Assembly (NCBI GenBank): GCA_013619035.1
Contig: JABXKX010000091.1
Span: 1 to 7,336 of the forward strand
DNA length: 7,336 nt
DNA from: Peptostreptococcaceae bacterium
GTDB lineage: Bacteria > Bacillota_A > Clostridia > Peptostreptococcales > Acidaminobacteraceae
Direction of reading: 5' to 3'
Shown here: piece by piece, positions 1 to 6,266 of the stretch
Layout of the letters: each line of letters starts with the position of its first letter
Position numbering within the stretch: the stretch's first letter is position 1
Program-made: the position numbers and the translations under genes
The notes under the pieces: generated by a model
The model's database searches: none
Seen by the model: only the letters and a program-made list of their open reading frames with translations
Told to the model about the DNA's origin: nothing

Positions 1-45
1 ATCGGTTATAATATTTATACAAAGGTAAAAAAAAGCGTTGGAACA

Positions 46-89
46 AAATACGAACATTCGGATTTTATATTGCATTAATATTCGTCTTT
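46..89 (+). promoter_or_regulatory. Candidate PurR operator (PurBox-like inverted repeat)
   Basis: Two half-sites face each other upstream of the purine permease gene: ACGAACATT at 50-58 and AATATTCGT at 77-85. They are an inverted repeat with one mismatch. Taken as 14-bp boxes (46-59 and 76-89) they lie 16 bp apart. Known: the Bacillus-type purine repressor PurR binds paired PurBoxes (AWWWCCGAACWWT and its complement) separated by 16-17 bp, and pbuG-type permeases belong to its regulon. Box 1 differs from the consensus at one position (A for the first C); box 2 is more degenerate. The repeat overlaps the likely -35 region, as expected for repression. Assignment is by resemblance and gene context only. 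Confidence 0.42.
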
Positions 90-97
90 GATATAAT
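70..97 (+). promoter_or_regulatory. Candidate sigma-A promoter of the purine permease gene
   Basis: A perfect -10 box TATAAT lies at 92-97, and TTGCAT at 70-75 is a weak -35 box (only TTG conserved) at 16-bp spacing. This predicts transcription starting near 104, a short 35-nt leader, and the ribosome binding site AGGAGGA at 122-128. The weak -35 overlaps the second half of the PurBox-like repeat. The leader is too short to hold a purine riboswitch. Confidence 0.45.
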
Positions 98-138
98 AAC
101 TGTGTAATTAACATATTTTATAGGAGGATAAATTACAT

Positions 139-1467
139 ATGTTCGAAAAATTTTTTAAACTAAAAGAACACAATACAAATGTTAGAACTGAGCTTATGGC
201 CGGTATCACAACATTTATGACAATGGCTTACATCTTAATTGTTAATCCAGATATTTTATCAGCAACAGGTATGGATGCAGGCGCAGTTTTTACAGCAACA
301 GCATTAAGTGCAGTTGTGGGTACACTGGTTATGGCATTAGCAGCTAATCTGCCATTTGCTTTAGCTCCAGGTATGGGATTAAATGCATTTTTTGCTTATA
401 CAGTAGTAATCGAAATGGGTTATAGTTGGCAATTTGCACTAACAGCGGTATTATTAGAAGGTATTATTTTTATAGCTTTAACATTCTTAAATGTTAGAGA
501 AGCAATCATAAACGCAATTCCAATGTCACTTAAACATGCTATTTCAGTAGGTATTGGTTTATTTATAGCATTAATCGGACTTGAAAAAGCTGGAATAGTT
601 CAATCAGGAAAATTCCATGTCGGCGATGGAATTTTAGATGGTTTGGTTATTAAACTTGGTGATGTTACTTCAGCTAGCGCCATAGTTGCTATGATCGGTA
701 TCATCCTTATTGGTGTGTTATTATCTAAGAATGTTAAAGGTGCTATACTTATTGGTATTATAACAAGTACTATAATTGGTATTCCTTTAGGAGTGACTCA
801 TTTAGACGCTCTTCAATTCAACGGATTTATGCCTCCTTCACTATCTCCAATATTATTTAAATTTGATTTCACAAGAGTCTTCACAATGGACATGTTTGTG
901 GTATTACTGACATTCTTATTTGTTGATATGTTTGATACTGTTGGTACACTCGTAGGTGTATCTAGTAAAGCTGGTCTTTTAGATAAAGAAGGTAGAGTAC
1001 CAAATGCTAAACAAGCACTTCTTGCAGATGCCATTGGTACAACTTTTGGAGCATGTATCGGTACAAGTACTGTAACAACTTATGTAGAATCTGCTTCAGG
1101 TGTTGCTGAAGGTGGTCGTACAGGATTAACTGCTTTATCAACAGCTGGTTTATTCTTCTTATCATTGTTCTTAGCACCATTATTCTTAATCGTACCATCA
1201 GCTGCAACAGCACCTGCTCTTGTTATTGTTGGACTGTTCATGATGTCACCGATTACTAAAATTGATTTTAACGATTTCACAGAAAGTCTACCTGCATTCT
1301 TAACAATGATTATGATGCCTCTAAGTTATAGTATCGCTGATGGTATCATCTTCGGTGTTGTTTCATATGTATGTATCAAAGTATTAACTGGTAAACGTAA
1401 AGAAGTACCAGTATTGGCTTGTGTACTTGCAGTACTATTTGTTTTGAAATTTATCTTTAAAATATAA
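139..1467 (+). CDS. pbuG: NCS2 family (AzgA/PbuG-type) hypoxanthine/guanine permease
   Basis: Integral membrane nucleobase permease, predicted to import hypoxanthine, guanine or adenine by proton symport for purine salvage. The 442-residue length matches the AzgA/PbuG subfamily (about 430-440). The N-terminal block carries the family stretch AGITTFMTMAYILIVNPD (21-38). APGMGLNAFFAY (76-87) follows, then the acidic membrane motif FVDMFDTVGTLVG (261-273), and GTSTVTTYVESASGVAEGG (308-326), which is the TM10 substrate-site segment with its conserved Glu. Most of the rest is hydrophobic helices, with a charged loop around 276-292. The ATG at 139 is supported by AGGAGGA 10 nt upstream and by family alignment at the N terminus. 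The gene is transcribed alone and ends at a strong hairpin. The family is certain; pbuG versus the paralogue pbuO, and the exact purine, cannot be decided from sequence. Confidence 0.95.
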   Translation: MFEKFFKLKEHNTNVRTELMAGITTFMTMAYILIVNPDILSATGMDAGAVFTATALSAVVGTLVMALAANLPFALAPGMGLNAFFAYTVVIEMGYSWQFALTAVLLEGIIFIALTFLNVREAIINAIPMSLKHAISVGIGLFIALIGLEKAGIVQSGKFHVGDGILDGLVIKLGDVTSASAIVAMIGIILIGVLLSKNVKGAILIGIITSTIIGIPLGVTHLDALQFNGFMPPSLSPILFKFDFTRVFTMDMFVVLLTFLFVDMFDTVGTLVGVSSKAGLLDKEGRVPNAKQALLADAIGTTFGACIGTSTVTTYVESASGVAEGGRTGLTALSTAGLFFLSLFLAPLFLIVPSAATAPALVIVGLFMMSPITKIDFNDFTESLPAFLTMIMMPLSYSIADGIIFGVVSYVCIKVLTGKRKEVPVLACVLAVLFVLKFIFKI

Positions 1468-1471
1468 TGTT

Positions 1472-1505
1472 AAAGGGTCAATTCTTTTGAATTGGCCCTT
1501 TTTTT
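1472..1505 (+). terminator. Rho-independent terminator after the purine permease
   Basis: The stem AAAGGGTCAATTC (1472-1484) pairs with GAATTGGCCCTTT (1489-1501), with one G-T wobble and a TTTT loop. A T run continues to 1505. It is a strong terminator for the plus strand. The stop codon of the convergent LysR gene (1504-1506) lies inside the T-tract, so the hairpin also follows that gene on the minus strand, but the U-tail there is poor (TTT then AACATT). Confidence 0.92.
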
Positions 1506-2361
1506 ATTTGGAATATATCTCTACTGCAGATTCAATTAATGAGGTCAGTGATTTAGTCATATGTTTTTGTTTATGGATTAAAATTTTAACTTCATGGAAA
1601 AACCGTTGTTCTGGTAATCTATACATAGATATACTGCCTTCTTCTAATTCTTTTATGATGGTTGTAACTGGAATGAAAGAAATACCAAAACCACTTTTAA
1701 CATAACTCTTAATCCCTTCCATACTCTCCATATGAATGGTCGCACCTTTTATATAACCCTTCTCTTTATAAACATCATGGAAATATTTTAAATAACCCGT
1801 ATCCCCCTTAGGAATAATGATATTCTGATAATCCAATTCAAAGTCTTGATTATCAGCAGATCCTACAAATACAATTTCTTCATCAAATAATCGAATGGTT
1901 TCTAAATCCGGATAAACCATATGCTCTTCAAGAGTAAATCCAATATCTATTCTATTTGTTCTAAGCAATTGCGTGATATCCTCACACCTTACAATTTCAA
2001 ATTGAATGGTGATGCCCTTATGTTCTTCTAGAAAAGTTTTAAAGAAACCCGGAAATTTATAGGAACATAATGTTTCAGTGATGCCTATTCTAATTTTTTC
2101 TTCTTGAATATCTTTCAGATTAGATAAGGTTTCATCATACAACTGCAACAACCGACTCCCGGATTCTTTTAAATCGTTTCCTTTTTCAGTTAAATAAATC
2201 TTATTCCCTAGTCGTTCAAACAACTTCACCTCTAAATTTTTTTCAAGTGTTGAGATAGCTTCTGATATAGTGCTCTGTGCATAATTAAGTGCTTTTGCTG
2301 TTTCAGTGAAATTCATATACTCACAAACCGTCATAAATATTTTTAGTTGTTTTATCTCCAT
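1504..2361 (-). CDS. LysR family transcriptional regulator
   Basis: DNA-binding regulator of 285 residues, a normal length for the family. The N-terminal winged helix-turn-helix spans about 1-60; FTETAKALNYAQSTISEAIS (18-37) contains the helix-turn-helix, followed by the typical wing (LFERLGNKIYLTEKG, 47-61). A linker helix runs to about 88. The effector-binding domain starts at RIGITETL (91-98) and includes GFGISFIP (224-231), the usual family signature near the ligand pocket. The start at 2361 gives the standard MEIKQLKIF beginning; its Shine-Dalgarno GGAGG (2366-2370) is only 4 nt away, a little tight. The gene is divergent from the EamA exporter, which is the classic LysR arrangement. It therefore probably activates that exporter in response to a small molecule and represses itself. 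The ligand cannot be deduced. Confidence 0.93.
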   Translation of the reverse strand: MEIKQLKIFMTVCEYMNFTETAKALNYAQSTISEAISTLEKNLEVKLFERLGNKIYLTEKGNDLKESGSRLLQLYDETLSNLKDIQEEKIRIGITETLCSYKFPGFFKTFLEEHKGITIQFEIVRCEDITQLLRTNRIDIGFTLEEHMVYPDLETIRLFDEEIVFVGSADNQDFELDYQNIIIPKGDTGYLKYFHDVYKEKGYIKGATIHMESMEGIKSYVKSGFGISFIPVTTIIKELEEGSISMYRLPEQRFFHEVKILIHKQKHMTKSLTSLIESAVEIYSK

Positions 2362-2370
2362 TTTACCTCC

Positions 2371-2385
2371 ATCGGTTTTTCCGAT
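2371..2385. promoter_or_regulatory. Predicted LysR-type recognition site (T-N11-A dyad)
   Basis: ATCGG-TTTTT-CCGAT is a perfect interrupted dyad. It contains the LysR signature T-N11-A (T at 2372, A at 2384). Its centre, 2378, is about -65 from the predicted transcription start of the exporter gene, the usual place for a LysR recognition site. It also lies immediately upstream of the regulator's own Shine-Dalgarno sequence, so binding there could block the regulator's transcription. Confidence 0.7.
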
Positions 2386-2392
2386 TCTTACT

Positions 2393-2408
2393 ATCGATTA
2401 TATCCGTT
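2393..2408. promoter_or_regulatory. Possible LysR-type activation site (degenerate dyad)
   Basis: ATCGA-N6-CCGTT is an imperfect copy of the upstream ATCGG-N5-CCGAT dyad, starting 22 bp (two helical turns) further on. It abuts the -35 box of the exporter promoter and is centred near -43. LysR activation sites are normally weaker than the recognition site and lie next to the -35, so the geometry fits. The similarity is partial and the T-N11-A rule is not met. Confidence 0.42.
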
Positions 2409-2427
2409 TCTCAGATGTCCAATCCAA
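2397..2427 (-). promoter_or_regulatory. Candidate promoter of the LysR gene
   Basis: On the minus strand a perfect TATAAT lies at 2397-2402. A weak -35, TTGGAT (2422-2427), sits at a long 19-bp spacing. The -10 falls inside the degenerate LysR dyad, which suggests autorepression. The predicted start is near 2390, giving a leader of about 30 nt. The -35 is doubtful. Confidence 0.38.
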
Positions 2428-2436
2428 TGATATCAT
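2408..2436 (+). promoter_or_regulatory. Candidate promoter of the EamA exporter gene
   Basis: TTCTCA (2408-2413, 4 of 6 matches to TTGACA) is followed after 17 bp by TATCAT (2431-2436, 5 of 6 matches to TATAAT). The predicted start is about 2443. A modest -35 box is typical of an activator-dependent promoter, and both LysR-type dyads sit at the expected distances upstream. Confidence 0.55.
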
Positions 2437-2471
2437 CTATTTATAAAACTTGTAAATAGAAAGGACATCTT

Positions 2472-3335
2472 ATGAATAACTCTCGTGCTCAATTCGGATT
2501 AATGCTTTCAGCATTATTTTGGGGTATCTCAGGTATACTCACACAAATTGCTTTAGAAGAAGTATCAACTATGACACTTATTTTCTTTCGCTTTCTTATT
2601 TCAACAATTTTGGCAATAACTCTATTTAAAACGTATCGATTTGAAAAATCTTATTTAAAACACGGGATTGTACTCGCGTCTCTTTTGATGGTTATTTATC
2701 TTTCAAGTAATGCTGGTTTAAAACATACCAGCGCTTCAAATGCAGGTTTCATCATAGGATCAAATGTTATTCTTGTGCCATTCATCAATAGATTGTTCTT
2801 TAAAAGTCCAATAGCTAAAAAAGTATATATAAAAGCCTTTATTTGTTTTATCGGTTTGGCATTAATCACACTAAAAGGTGCAAAACCCTTAAATATTGGC
2901 GATTTCTACTGTTTTATAGATGCCATTGCTTATTCTCTTTATATTATTTATAACAGTCGCATGGATAAAAATTTGGACACTAAAAAATTAATTTCTATCC
3001 AATATGGATTGGTCACATTCTTTTCATTTTTCTATATCATCAGCTTTGATGGTTTATCTCTTCAGATGAGTATAAAAGGTGCACTATCTGTTGTAATATT
3101 AAGTGTTCTTTGTACTTTTTTAGCTTATTATCTGCAACTTCAGTCACAACAATATATCAGTGCAGAAAAATCCAGTCAGATTTTATCTTTGATTCCAATT
3201 TTCACGGTACTCTTTGATATGATAATTATAGGAACTATACTTACCCCTGCGGCTCTTATCGGTGGTCTACTTGTTCTGTCAGTATCTGTTGAACTGCCAC
3301 GAAAGAAATTTATCTTAAAAACAAATAAAACCTAA
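2472..3335 (+). CDS. EamA family (DMT superfamily) transporter
   Basis: Membrane transporter of the drug/metabolite superfamily, 287 residues, with two EamA repeats predicted to make ten transmembrane helices. The first repeat (about 6-135) shows ALFWGISGI (14-22), FFRFLI (38-43) and the TSASNAGFI (86-94) segment ahead of a conserved Pro (103). The second (about 142-275) shows YSLYII (154-159) and TFLAYYLQLQSQQY (215-228), with Pro242. The helix-9 'GE' pair common in the family is absent (G254-T255). Relatives mostly export amino acids, metabolites or toxic compounds; the substrate here is unknown. The Shine-Dalgarno GAAAGGA (2459-2465) lies 6 nt before the ATG. The position opposite a LysR gene with an operator between them suggests inducible export of the regulator's ligand or a related compound. 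Confidence 0.92.
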   Translation: MNNSRAQFGLMLSALFWGISGILTQIALEEVSTMTLIFFRFLISTILAITLFKTYRFEKSYLKHGIVLASLLMVIYLSSNAGLKHTSASNAGFIIGSNVILVPFINRLFFKSPIAKKVYIKAFICFIGLALITLKGAKPLNIGDFYCFIDAIAYSLYIIYNSRMDKNLDTKKLISIQYGLVTFFSFFYIISFDGLSLQMSIKGALSVVILSVLCTFLAYYLQLQSQQYISAEKSSQILSLIPIFTVLFDMIIIGTILTPAALIGGLLVLSVSVELPRKKFILKTNKT

Positions 3336-3385
3336 CACCGCATTTATTATCAGTCTTTTAGAATCTTCTTATGCTAAGATAAAAT

Positions 3386-3392
3386 GGGAGGA
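3386..3392 (+). promoter_or_regulatory. Ribosome binding site that fixes the flavin reductase start
   Basis: GGGAGGA lies 6 nt before the ATG at 3399. An in-frame upstream ATG at 3384-3386 overlaps this Shine-Dalgarno sequence and has no site of its own. The true start is therefore 3399 and the reading frame should be shortened by five codons. Confidence 0.8.
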
Positions 3393-3398
3393 TTCAAA

Positions 3399-3941
3399 AT
3401 GAAAATTGATTTAATACCCTTATTACATCCTGTTCCAATTGTACTCATAGGCACAACAATAAAAGATCAAGTAAATTATACAACTATTGGAGATGTGGCA
3501 ATCGCTGGTATGAATCCAGCTCTGATAATGATCAGTCTACATGCCAATCATTTTACTACAGAAGGTCTTTTAGAACACGGTCTGTTTAGTGTTAACACAC
3601 CAGATACATCGATGTTAAAAAAAGTAGATTACTGTGGTAGGGTCTCTGGTAGAGATATAAATAAATCTTCTTTATTTGAAACGATTTATGATTCAGAAAA
3701 ACCGCCTTATATCAACAACGCTGTTTTTTCACTGATCTGCAAAGTGGAAAACTTTATGCAAGTAGAACACCGTATCATCTTTGTTGCCAAAGTGCTCAAA
3801 ACGATTGTTAGAGATGATTTATATATTAACAACACAATTCAATATAACAGCATCTCTACCATCTTGTATGGATTAAATAATAGTTATTATGATACTGGAA
3901 AAGTTATCGGAACCGGTTATAAAGAAGGCAAAAACCTATGA
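3399..3941 (+). CDS. Flavin reductase family protein (FMN-binding split-barrel)
   Basis: Soluble protein of 180 residues, the usual size for the flavin reductase-like/flavoredoxin family, which binds FMN in a split beta-barrel. Family pattern: HPVPIVLIGT (10-19) as the opening strand, MNPALIMISLH (38-48) followed by TTEGL (53-57), then FSVNTP (63-68) and DYCGRVSGRD (77-86) followed by a Lys (89). Members serve as NAD(P)H:flavin oxidoreductases, electron-transfer flavoproteins or monooxygenase partners; which one applies cannot be told. The in-frame ATG at 3384 is rejected in favour of 3399 on ribosome-binding-site grounds. It follows the exporter by 63 bp with no hairpin or good promoter between, so it is probably co-transcribed and under the same LysR control. 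Its last codons form the left arm of the terminator. Confidence 0.87.
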   Translation: MKIDLIPLLHPVPIVLIGTTIKDQVNYTTIGDVAIAGMNPALIMISLHANHFTTEGLLEHGLFSVNTPDTSMLKKVDYCGRVSGRDINKSSLFETIYDSEKPPYINNAVFSLICKVENFMQVEHRIIFVAKVLKTIVRDDLYINNTIQYNSISTILYGLNNSYYDTGKVIGTGYKEGKNL

Positions 3942-3960
3942 GATAAAATCTCATAGGTTT
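3932..3960. terminator. Bidirectional terminator between convergent genes
   Basis: AAACCTATGAGAT (3932-3944) and ATCTCATAGGTTT (3948-3960) form a perfect 13-bp stem with an AAA loop. On the plus strand the 3' arm ends GGTTT followed by ATTTATTG; on the minus strand it ends GGTTTTTG. It therefore probably terminates both the flavin reductase transcript and the convergent peptidase transcript. The flavin reductase stop codon (3939-3941) is inside the stem, and the peptidase stop (3963-3965) is 2 nt outside it. Confidence 0.9.
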
Positions 3961-3962
3961 AT

Positions 3963-5444
3963 TTATTGTATATAGTCCAAAGGATTAACAACACTCCCGT
4001 TTATAATTATTTCAAAATGAACATGTGGTCCTGTACTATTGCCTGTACTACCCACTTTCGAAATTTCTTGATACTGTGATACATAATCACCTACAGAAAC
4101 AATCAATTTACTGTTATGAGCATATCTAGTTTTTATACCATTACCATGATCAATTTCAATTAAATAACCATAACTACTATGCCACCCAGAGGTGGTTACC
4201 ACACCGCCATCAGACGCTCTAACACTGGATCCATAGTTAGCGGCCATATCAATACCTCTATGAGAAGCATTCCATCTAGGACCAAAATACGACGTAATAT
4301 TATACTCTGTTAACGGACTGATAAAAGTACCGGTTGCACCTTTACTCGGTAATGCTTTTATACCTTTTGAAATGACTGCTGAAATCGGATCTTTGATAAC
4401 GACTTCACTTTCGATAACTCTATCGATTTCTAGCCCATTTACTTTAGTAACCGTTGCAGTAATCTCTTTAACACCGTCAGCCCCATAATTTGTGGTTTCA
4501 TTTGTACCCATATACTCATTAGGATTACTTGTATAAGTATATGACTTTGGAATTGCAACGTCATATACAATACGTTCTACAACTTCAATAGACATCTCTG
4601 GTTCTGGTACCGTAACGATTAGATCTTCCCCTATTTGTAAACTTGTTTCATTATCTTCTAAGCCGGGATTTAAGTCATATAAAGAAGACAATCTCATATT
4701 ATTTTTTTCTGCAATCGTCGAAGGAACATCTCCTGATACCACTTCATAAGAAACAGGTTTATCTTTTAACTTTGTAATAAAATCTACAGCGTCATCAACT
4801 TCTTGAATCTCACTTTCAAACACAAGCATACTTTCTAAGTTGATATCTTCAATCATATTGATGGAGCAAAGTTCTGTTTCACAACTTTCTGTTCCAAATT
4901 CTGTTTCAGTAAATTGTATATCCTCAATTTGATTATCATCTAGTACAACTTGTACATCTACAGGATGTGTTGAATTGATCATTTGTTCTAACGCTTGTTC
5001 TAAAACAACTTTTACATCATCGCGACTCGATAGAATTAGTTCAGTATCATCAATTGATAACTTCACAGCTTCTTGTTTCAGTGTTGATTGAAAGTCCATA
5101 TATGAATCGGTTATTTTTGAAATAATCTCTTCATTGTCTGAATAAACCAGATTTTCCGAAGAAACTTCTTTAAAAGTAACATCTATATCAGCACTACGTC
5201 CTAACTGTAATGATAAATTACTAAATGCTTCTTCTAGTACAATGGTTTGATCGGTTTTCGTATTGATGATTCCAAGTACAGTATCATTATAAGAAACCTC
5301 AACACCGGTCATAATACCTGTCACAACAACTGCTTCTTCAGTGTCTTTAAATACCGTGTTAACAAATGTTAAAACTAAAAATATTGCTCCTATTAGAAAT
5401 AATATTTTATAGAGTAAGTCAAAATGTTTCTTTTTATGTTTCAT
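3963..5444 (-). CDS. Membrane-anchored LysM-G5-M23 peptidoglycan endopeptidase
   Basis: Extracytoplasmic zinc peptidase of 493 residues predicted to cut peptidoglycan cross-bridges during growth, division or sporulation. A basic start (KHKKKH) and one hydrophobic helix at about 11-29, with no cleavage site evident, suggest a membrane-anchored protein facing the wall. Residues 31-230 are an uncharacterised acidic region with two similar modules (about 48-77 and 127-155). A LysM domain follows at about 232-279 (YEVVSGDVPSTIAEKNN, 233-249), a G5-like domain at about 284-355, and the M23 catalytic domain at about 378-490. Zinc ligands H395 and D399 (HRGID) and H476 (HVHFE) are present, with catalytic H443 (YAH) and H474, so it should be active. 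The Shine-Dalgarno AGGGGG (5451-5456) is 6 nt upstream. The upstream gene has its own terminator, so this is a separate transcript. Domain borders are estimates. Confidence 0.93.
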   Translation of the reverse strand: MKHKKKHFDLLYKILFLIGAIFLVLTFVNTVFKDTEEAVVVTGIMTGVEVSYNDTVLGIINTKTDQTIVLEEAFSNLSLQLGRSADIDVTFKEVSSENLVYSDNEEIISKITDSYMDFQSTLKQEAVKLSIDDTELILSSRDDVKVVLEQALEQMINSTHPVDVQVVLDDNQIEDIQFTETEFGTESCETELCSINMIEDINLESMLVFESEIQEVDDAVDFITKLKDKPVSYEVVSGDVPSTIAEKNNMRLSSLYDLNPGLEDNETSLQIGEDLIVTVPEPEMSIEVVERIVYDVAIPKSYTYTSNPNEYMGTNETTNYGADGVKEITATVTKVNGLEIDRVIESEVVIKDPISAVISKGIKALPSKGATGTFISPLTEYNITSYFGPRWNASHRGIDMAANYGSSVRASDGGVVTTSGWHSSYGYLIEIDHGNGIKTRYAHNSKLIVSVGDYVSQYQEISKVGSTGNSTGPHVHFEIIINGSVVNPLDYIQ

Positions 5445-5496
5445 GATTAGCCCCCTAAATACAGTCTTTTCGCGACTTGTCTAGAGTATCAAAGCT

Positions 5497-5516
5497 TTGT
5501 GTCAAGATTGTGTCAA
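5497..5516. promoter_or_regulatory. Tandem 11-bp-period repeat upstream of the M23 peptidase gene
   Basis: TTGTGTCAA occurs at 5497-5505 and again at 5508-5516, exactly one helical turn apart. On the minus (coding) strand this reads TTGACA-N5-TTGACA, so either copy could also be a perfect -35 box. No good -10 follows: TTTGAT lies 17 bp after the upstream copy and TAGACA 16 bp after the other. Hexamers in direct repeat with 5-bp spacing are the usual layout for OmpR-family regulators such as WalR (TGTWAH-N5-TGTWAH) and PhoP. The plus strand gives TGTCAA-N5-TGTCAA, one mismatch per half from the WalR consensus. M23 peptidases are known WalR targets in Bacillus. The role here is inferred. Confidence 0.4.
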
Positions 5517-5578
5517 ACACCTAAGTAGTTTTATTAAAATGAGTTAGAGATTTCATTAACATTACCAAAATTAATTTC

Positions 5579-5610
5579 AAAAAAAATATTCCAATCAATA
5601 TGATTGGAAT
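5579..5610 (-). terminator. Rho-independent terminator after the MBL-fold gene
   Basis: ATTCCAATCA (5588-5597) and TGATTGGAAT (5601-5610) form a perfect 10-bp stem with a 3-nt loop. On the minus strand the stem is followed by A and then eight T (complement of 5579-5586). It begins 1 nt after the stop codon of the hydrolase gene (5612-5614) and separates this operon from the peptidase gene downstream. Confidence 0.93.
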
Positions 5611-5611
5611 G

Positions 5612-6235
5612 TTATTCAATGAGTTTGTCACCAGCTATATACCGATTGAGTAAGTTATCTAATTCTTCAAAACTATAAATATGTTTTTTATGGGCTGGAA
5701 AGTATAGTTTACATTTCAGATCTAATATTTTATGAAAACTTTCCAAACTCTTTGAAGACAACACTTTAAGATTCTTTGCCCATTTTTTTGTAAAAATATC
5801 ACCAACTAGATCACCAATCAAAGCATATTCATTGTTTAGAACTATACTAGAAGAGCCTTCTGAATGTCCAGGTGTATGAACAACATAAGCATCAAAACCA
5901 TATGATGTCAGATCAAAAGTATCAGTAAATACAATCAATTTTTCTGGTTTTATAAACTCTCTAATGGTGTCAGCTTCACTTCTATGAACTAAAACTTCAA
6001 CATCAAAACAAGTGAGTATTTCACTTAAATTTTCCATATGATCATGATGTGTATGTGTTAATATAATCAGTTTAAAAGTTTTGGCTTCAAACGTAGTCAA
6101 ATGCTCTAGTATGGATGAACATGCTTTTTTACGTCCTGTATCCACTAAAACCATATTGTTCTGTTTTTTTATTTTCATCGGAAGATTGGTTGATAAAATT
6201 CTTTGTATTAAAGTACCGTCTTCAGTTTGCCACAT
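5612..6235 (-). CDS. MBL-fold metallo-hydrolase
   Basis: Metallo-beta-lactamase-fold hydrolase of 207 residues, predicted cytoplasmic, with a complete dinuclear metal site. It shows HTHHDH (61-66: H61, H63, D65, H66), H124 in HTPGHSEGS (120-128), D142 in IGDLVGD (140-146) and H182 in FPAHKKH (179-185). The strand MVLVDTG (28-34) ahead of the metal motif is typical of the family. The compact form resembles the glyoxalase II-like/YcbL-type group, which hydrolyses thioesters or related esters, but the substrate is not determinable; the ligand set fits many family members. The start at 6235 is supported by GAGGA (6242-6246), 6 nt upstream. The gene begins 31 bp after the methyltransferase stop with no hairpin between, so the two are probably one transcript. 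Confidence 0.9.
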   Translation of the reverse strand: MWQTEDGTLIQRILSTNLPMKIKKQNNMVLVDTGRKKACSSILEHLTTFEAKTFKLIILTHTHHDHMENLSEILTCFDVEVLVHRSEADTIREFIKPEKLIVFTDTFDLTSYGFDAYVVHTPGHSEGSSSIVLNNEYALIGDLVGDIFTKKWAKNLKVLSSKSLESFHKILDLKCKLYFPAHKKHIYSFEELDNLLNRYIAGDKLIE

Positions 6236-6266
6236 ATCTTATCCTCAGTTTTTTTATCATATTACA

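Noticed and set aside
50..60. LexA/SOS box (CGAAC...TTCG)
   Set aside because: The Gram-positive SOS box needs CGAAC-N4-GTTCG. Here only 2 bases separate CGAA from TTCG, and the gene is not a DNA-repair gene.
1..138. Purine riboswitch upstream of the permease
   Set aside because: The conserved J2/3 and loop sequences of the purine aptamer (such as a TTTCTACC-type stretch) are absent, and the likely leader is only about 35 nt.
813..1280. Minus-strand reading frames inside the permease gene
   Set aside because: They are antisense shadows of a well-conserved transporter gene, with low-complexity translations and no ribosome binding site context considered convincing.
1487..1705. Plus-strand frame opposite the LysR gene
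   Set aside because: It starts within the permease terminator hairpin and is antisense to a conserved LysR effector domain.
2427..2436. 10-bp perfect palindrome ATGATATCAT as a regulator site
   Set aside because: It coincides with the -10 box TATCAT and is short and A/T-rich enough to be expected by chance; the LysR dyads explain the region better.
3372..3380. Extended -10 promoter (TGCTAAGAT) for the flavin reductase gene
   Set aside because: Transcription would start near 3387, inside the ribosome binding site, and no -35 box is present. Co-transcription with the exporter is more likely.
3384..3398. Upstream ATG as the flavin reductase start
   Set aside because: This ATG overlaps the Shine-Dalgarno sequence GGGAGGA that serves the ATG at 3399.
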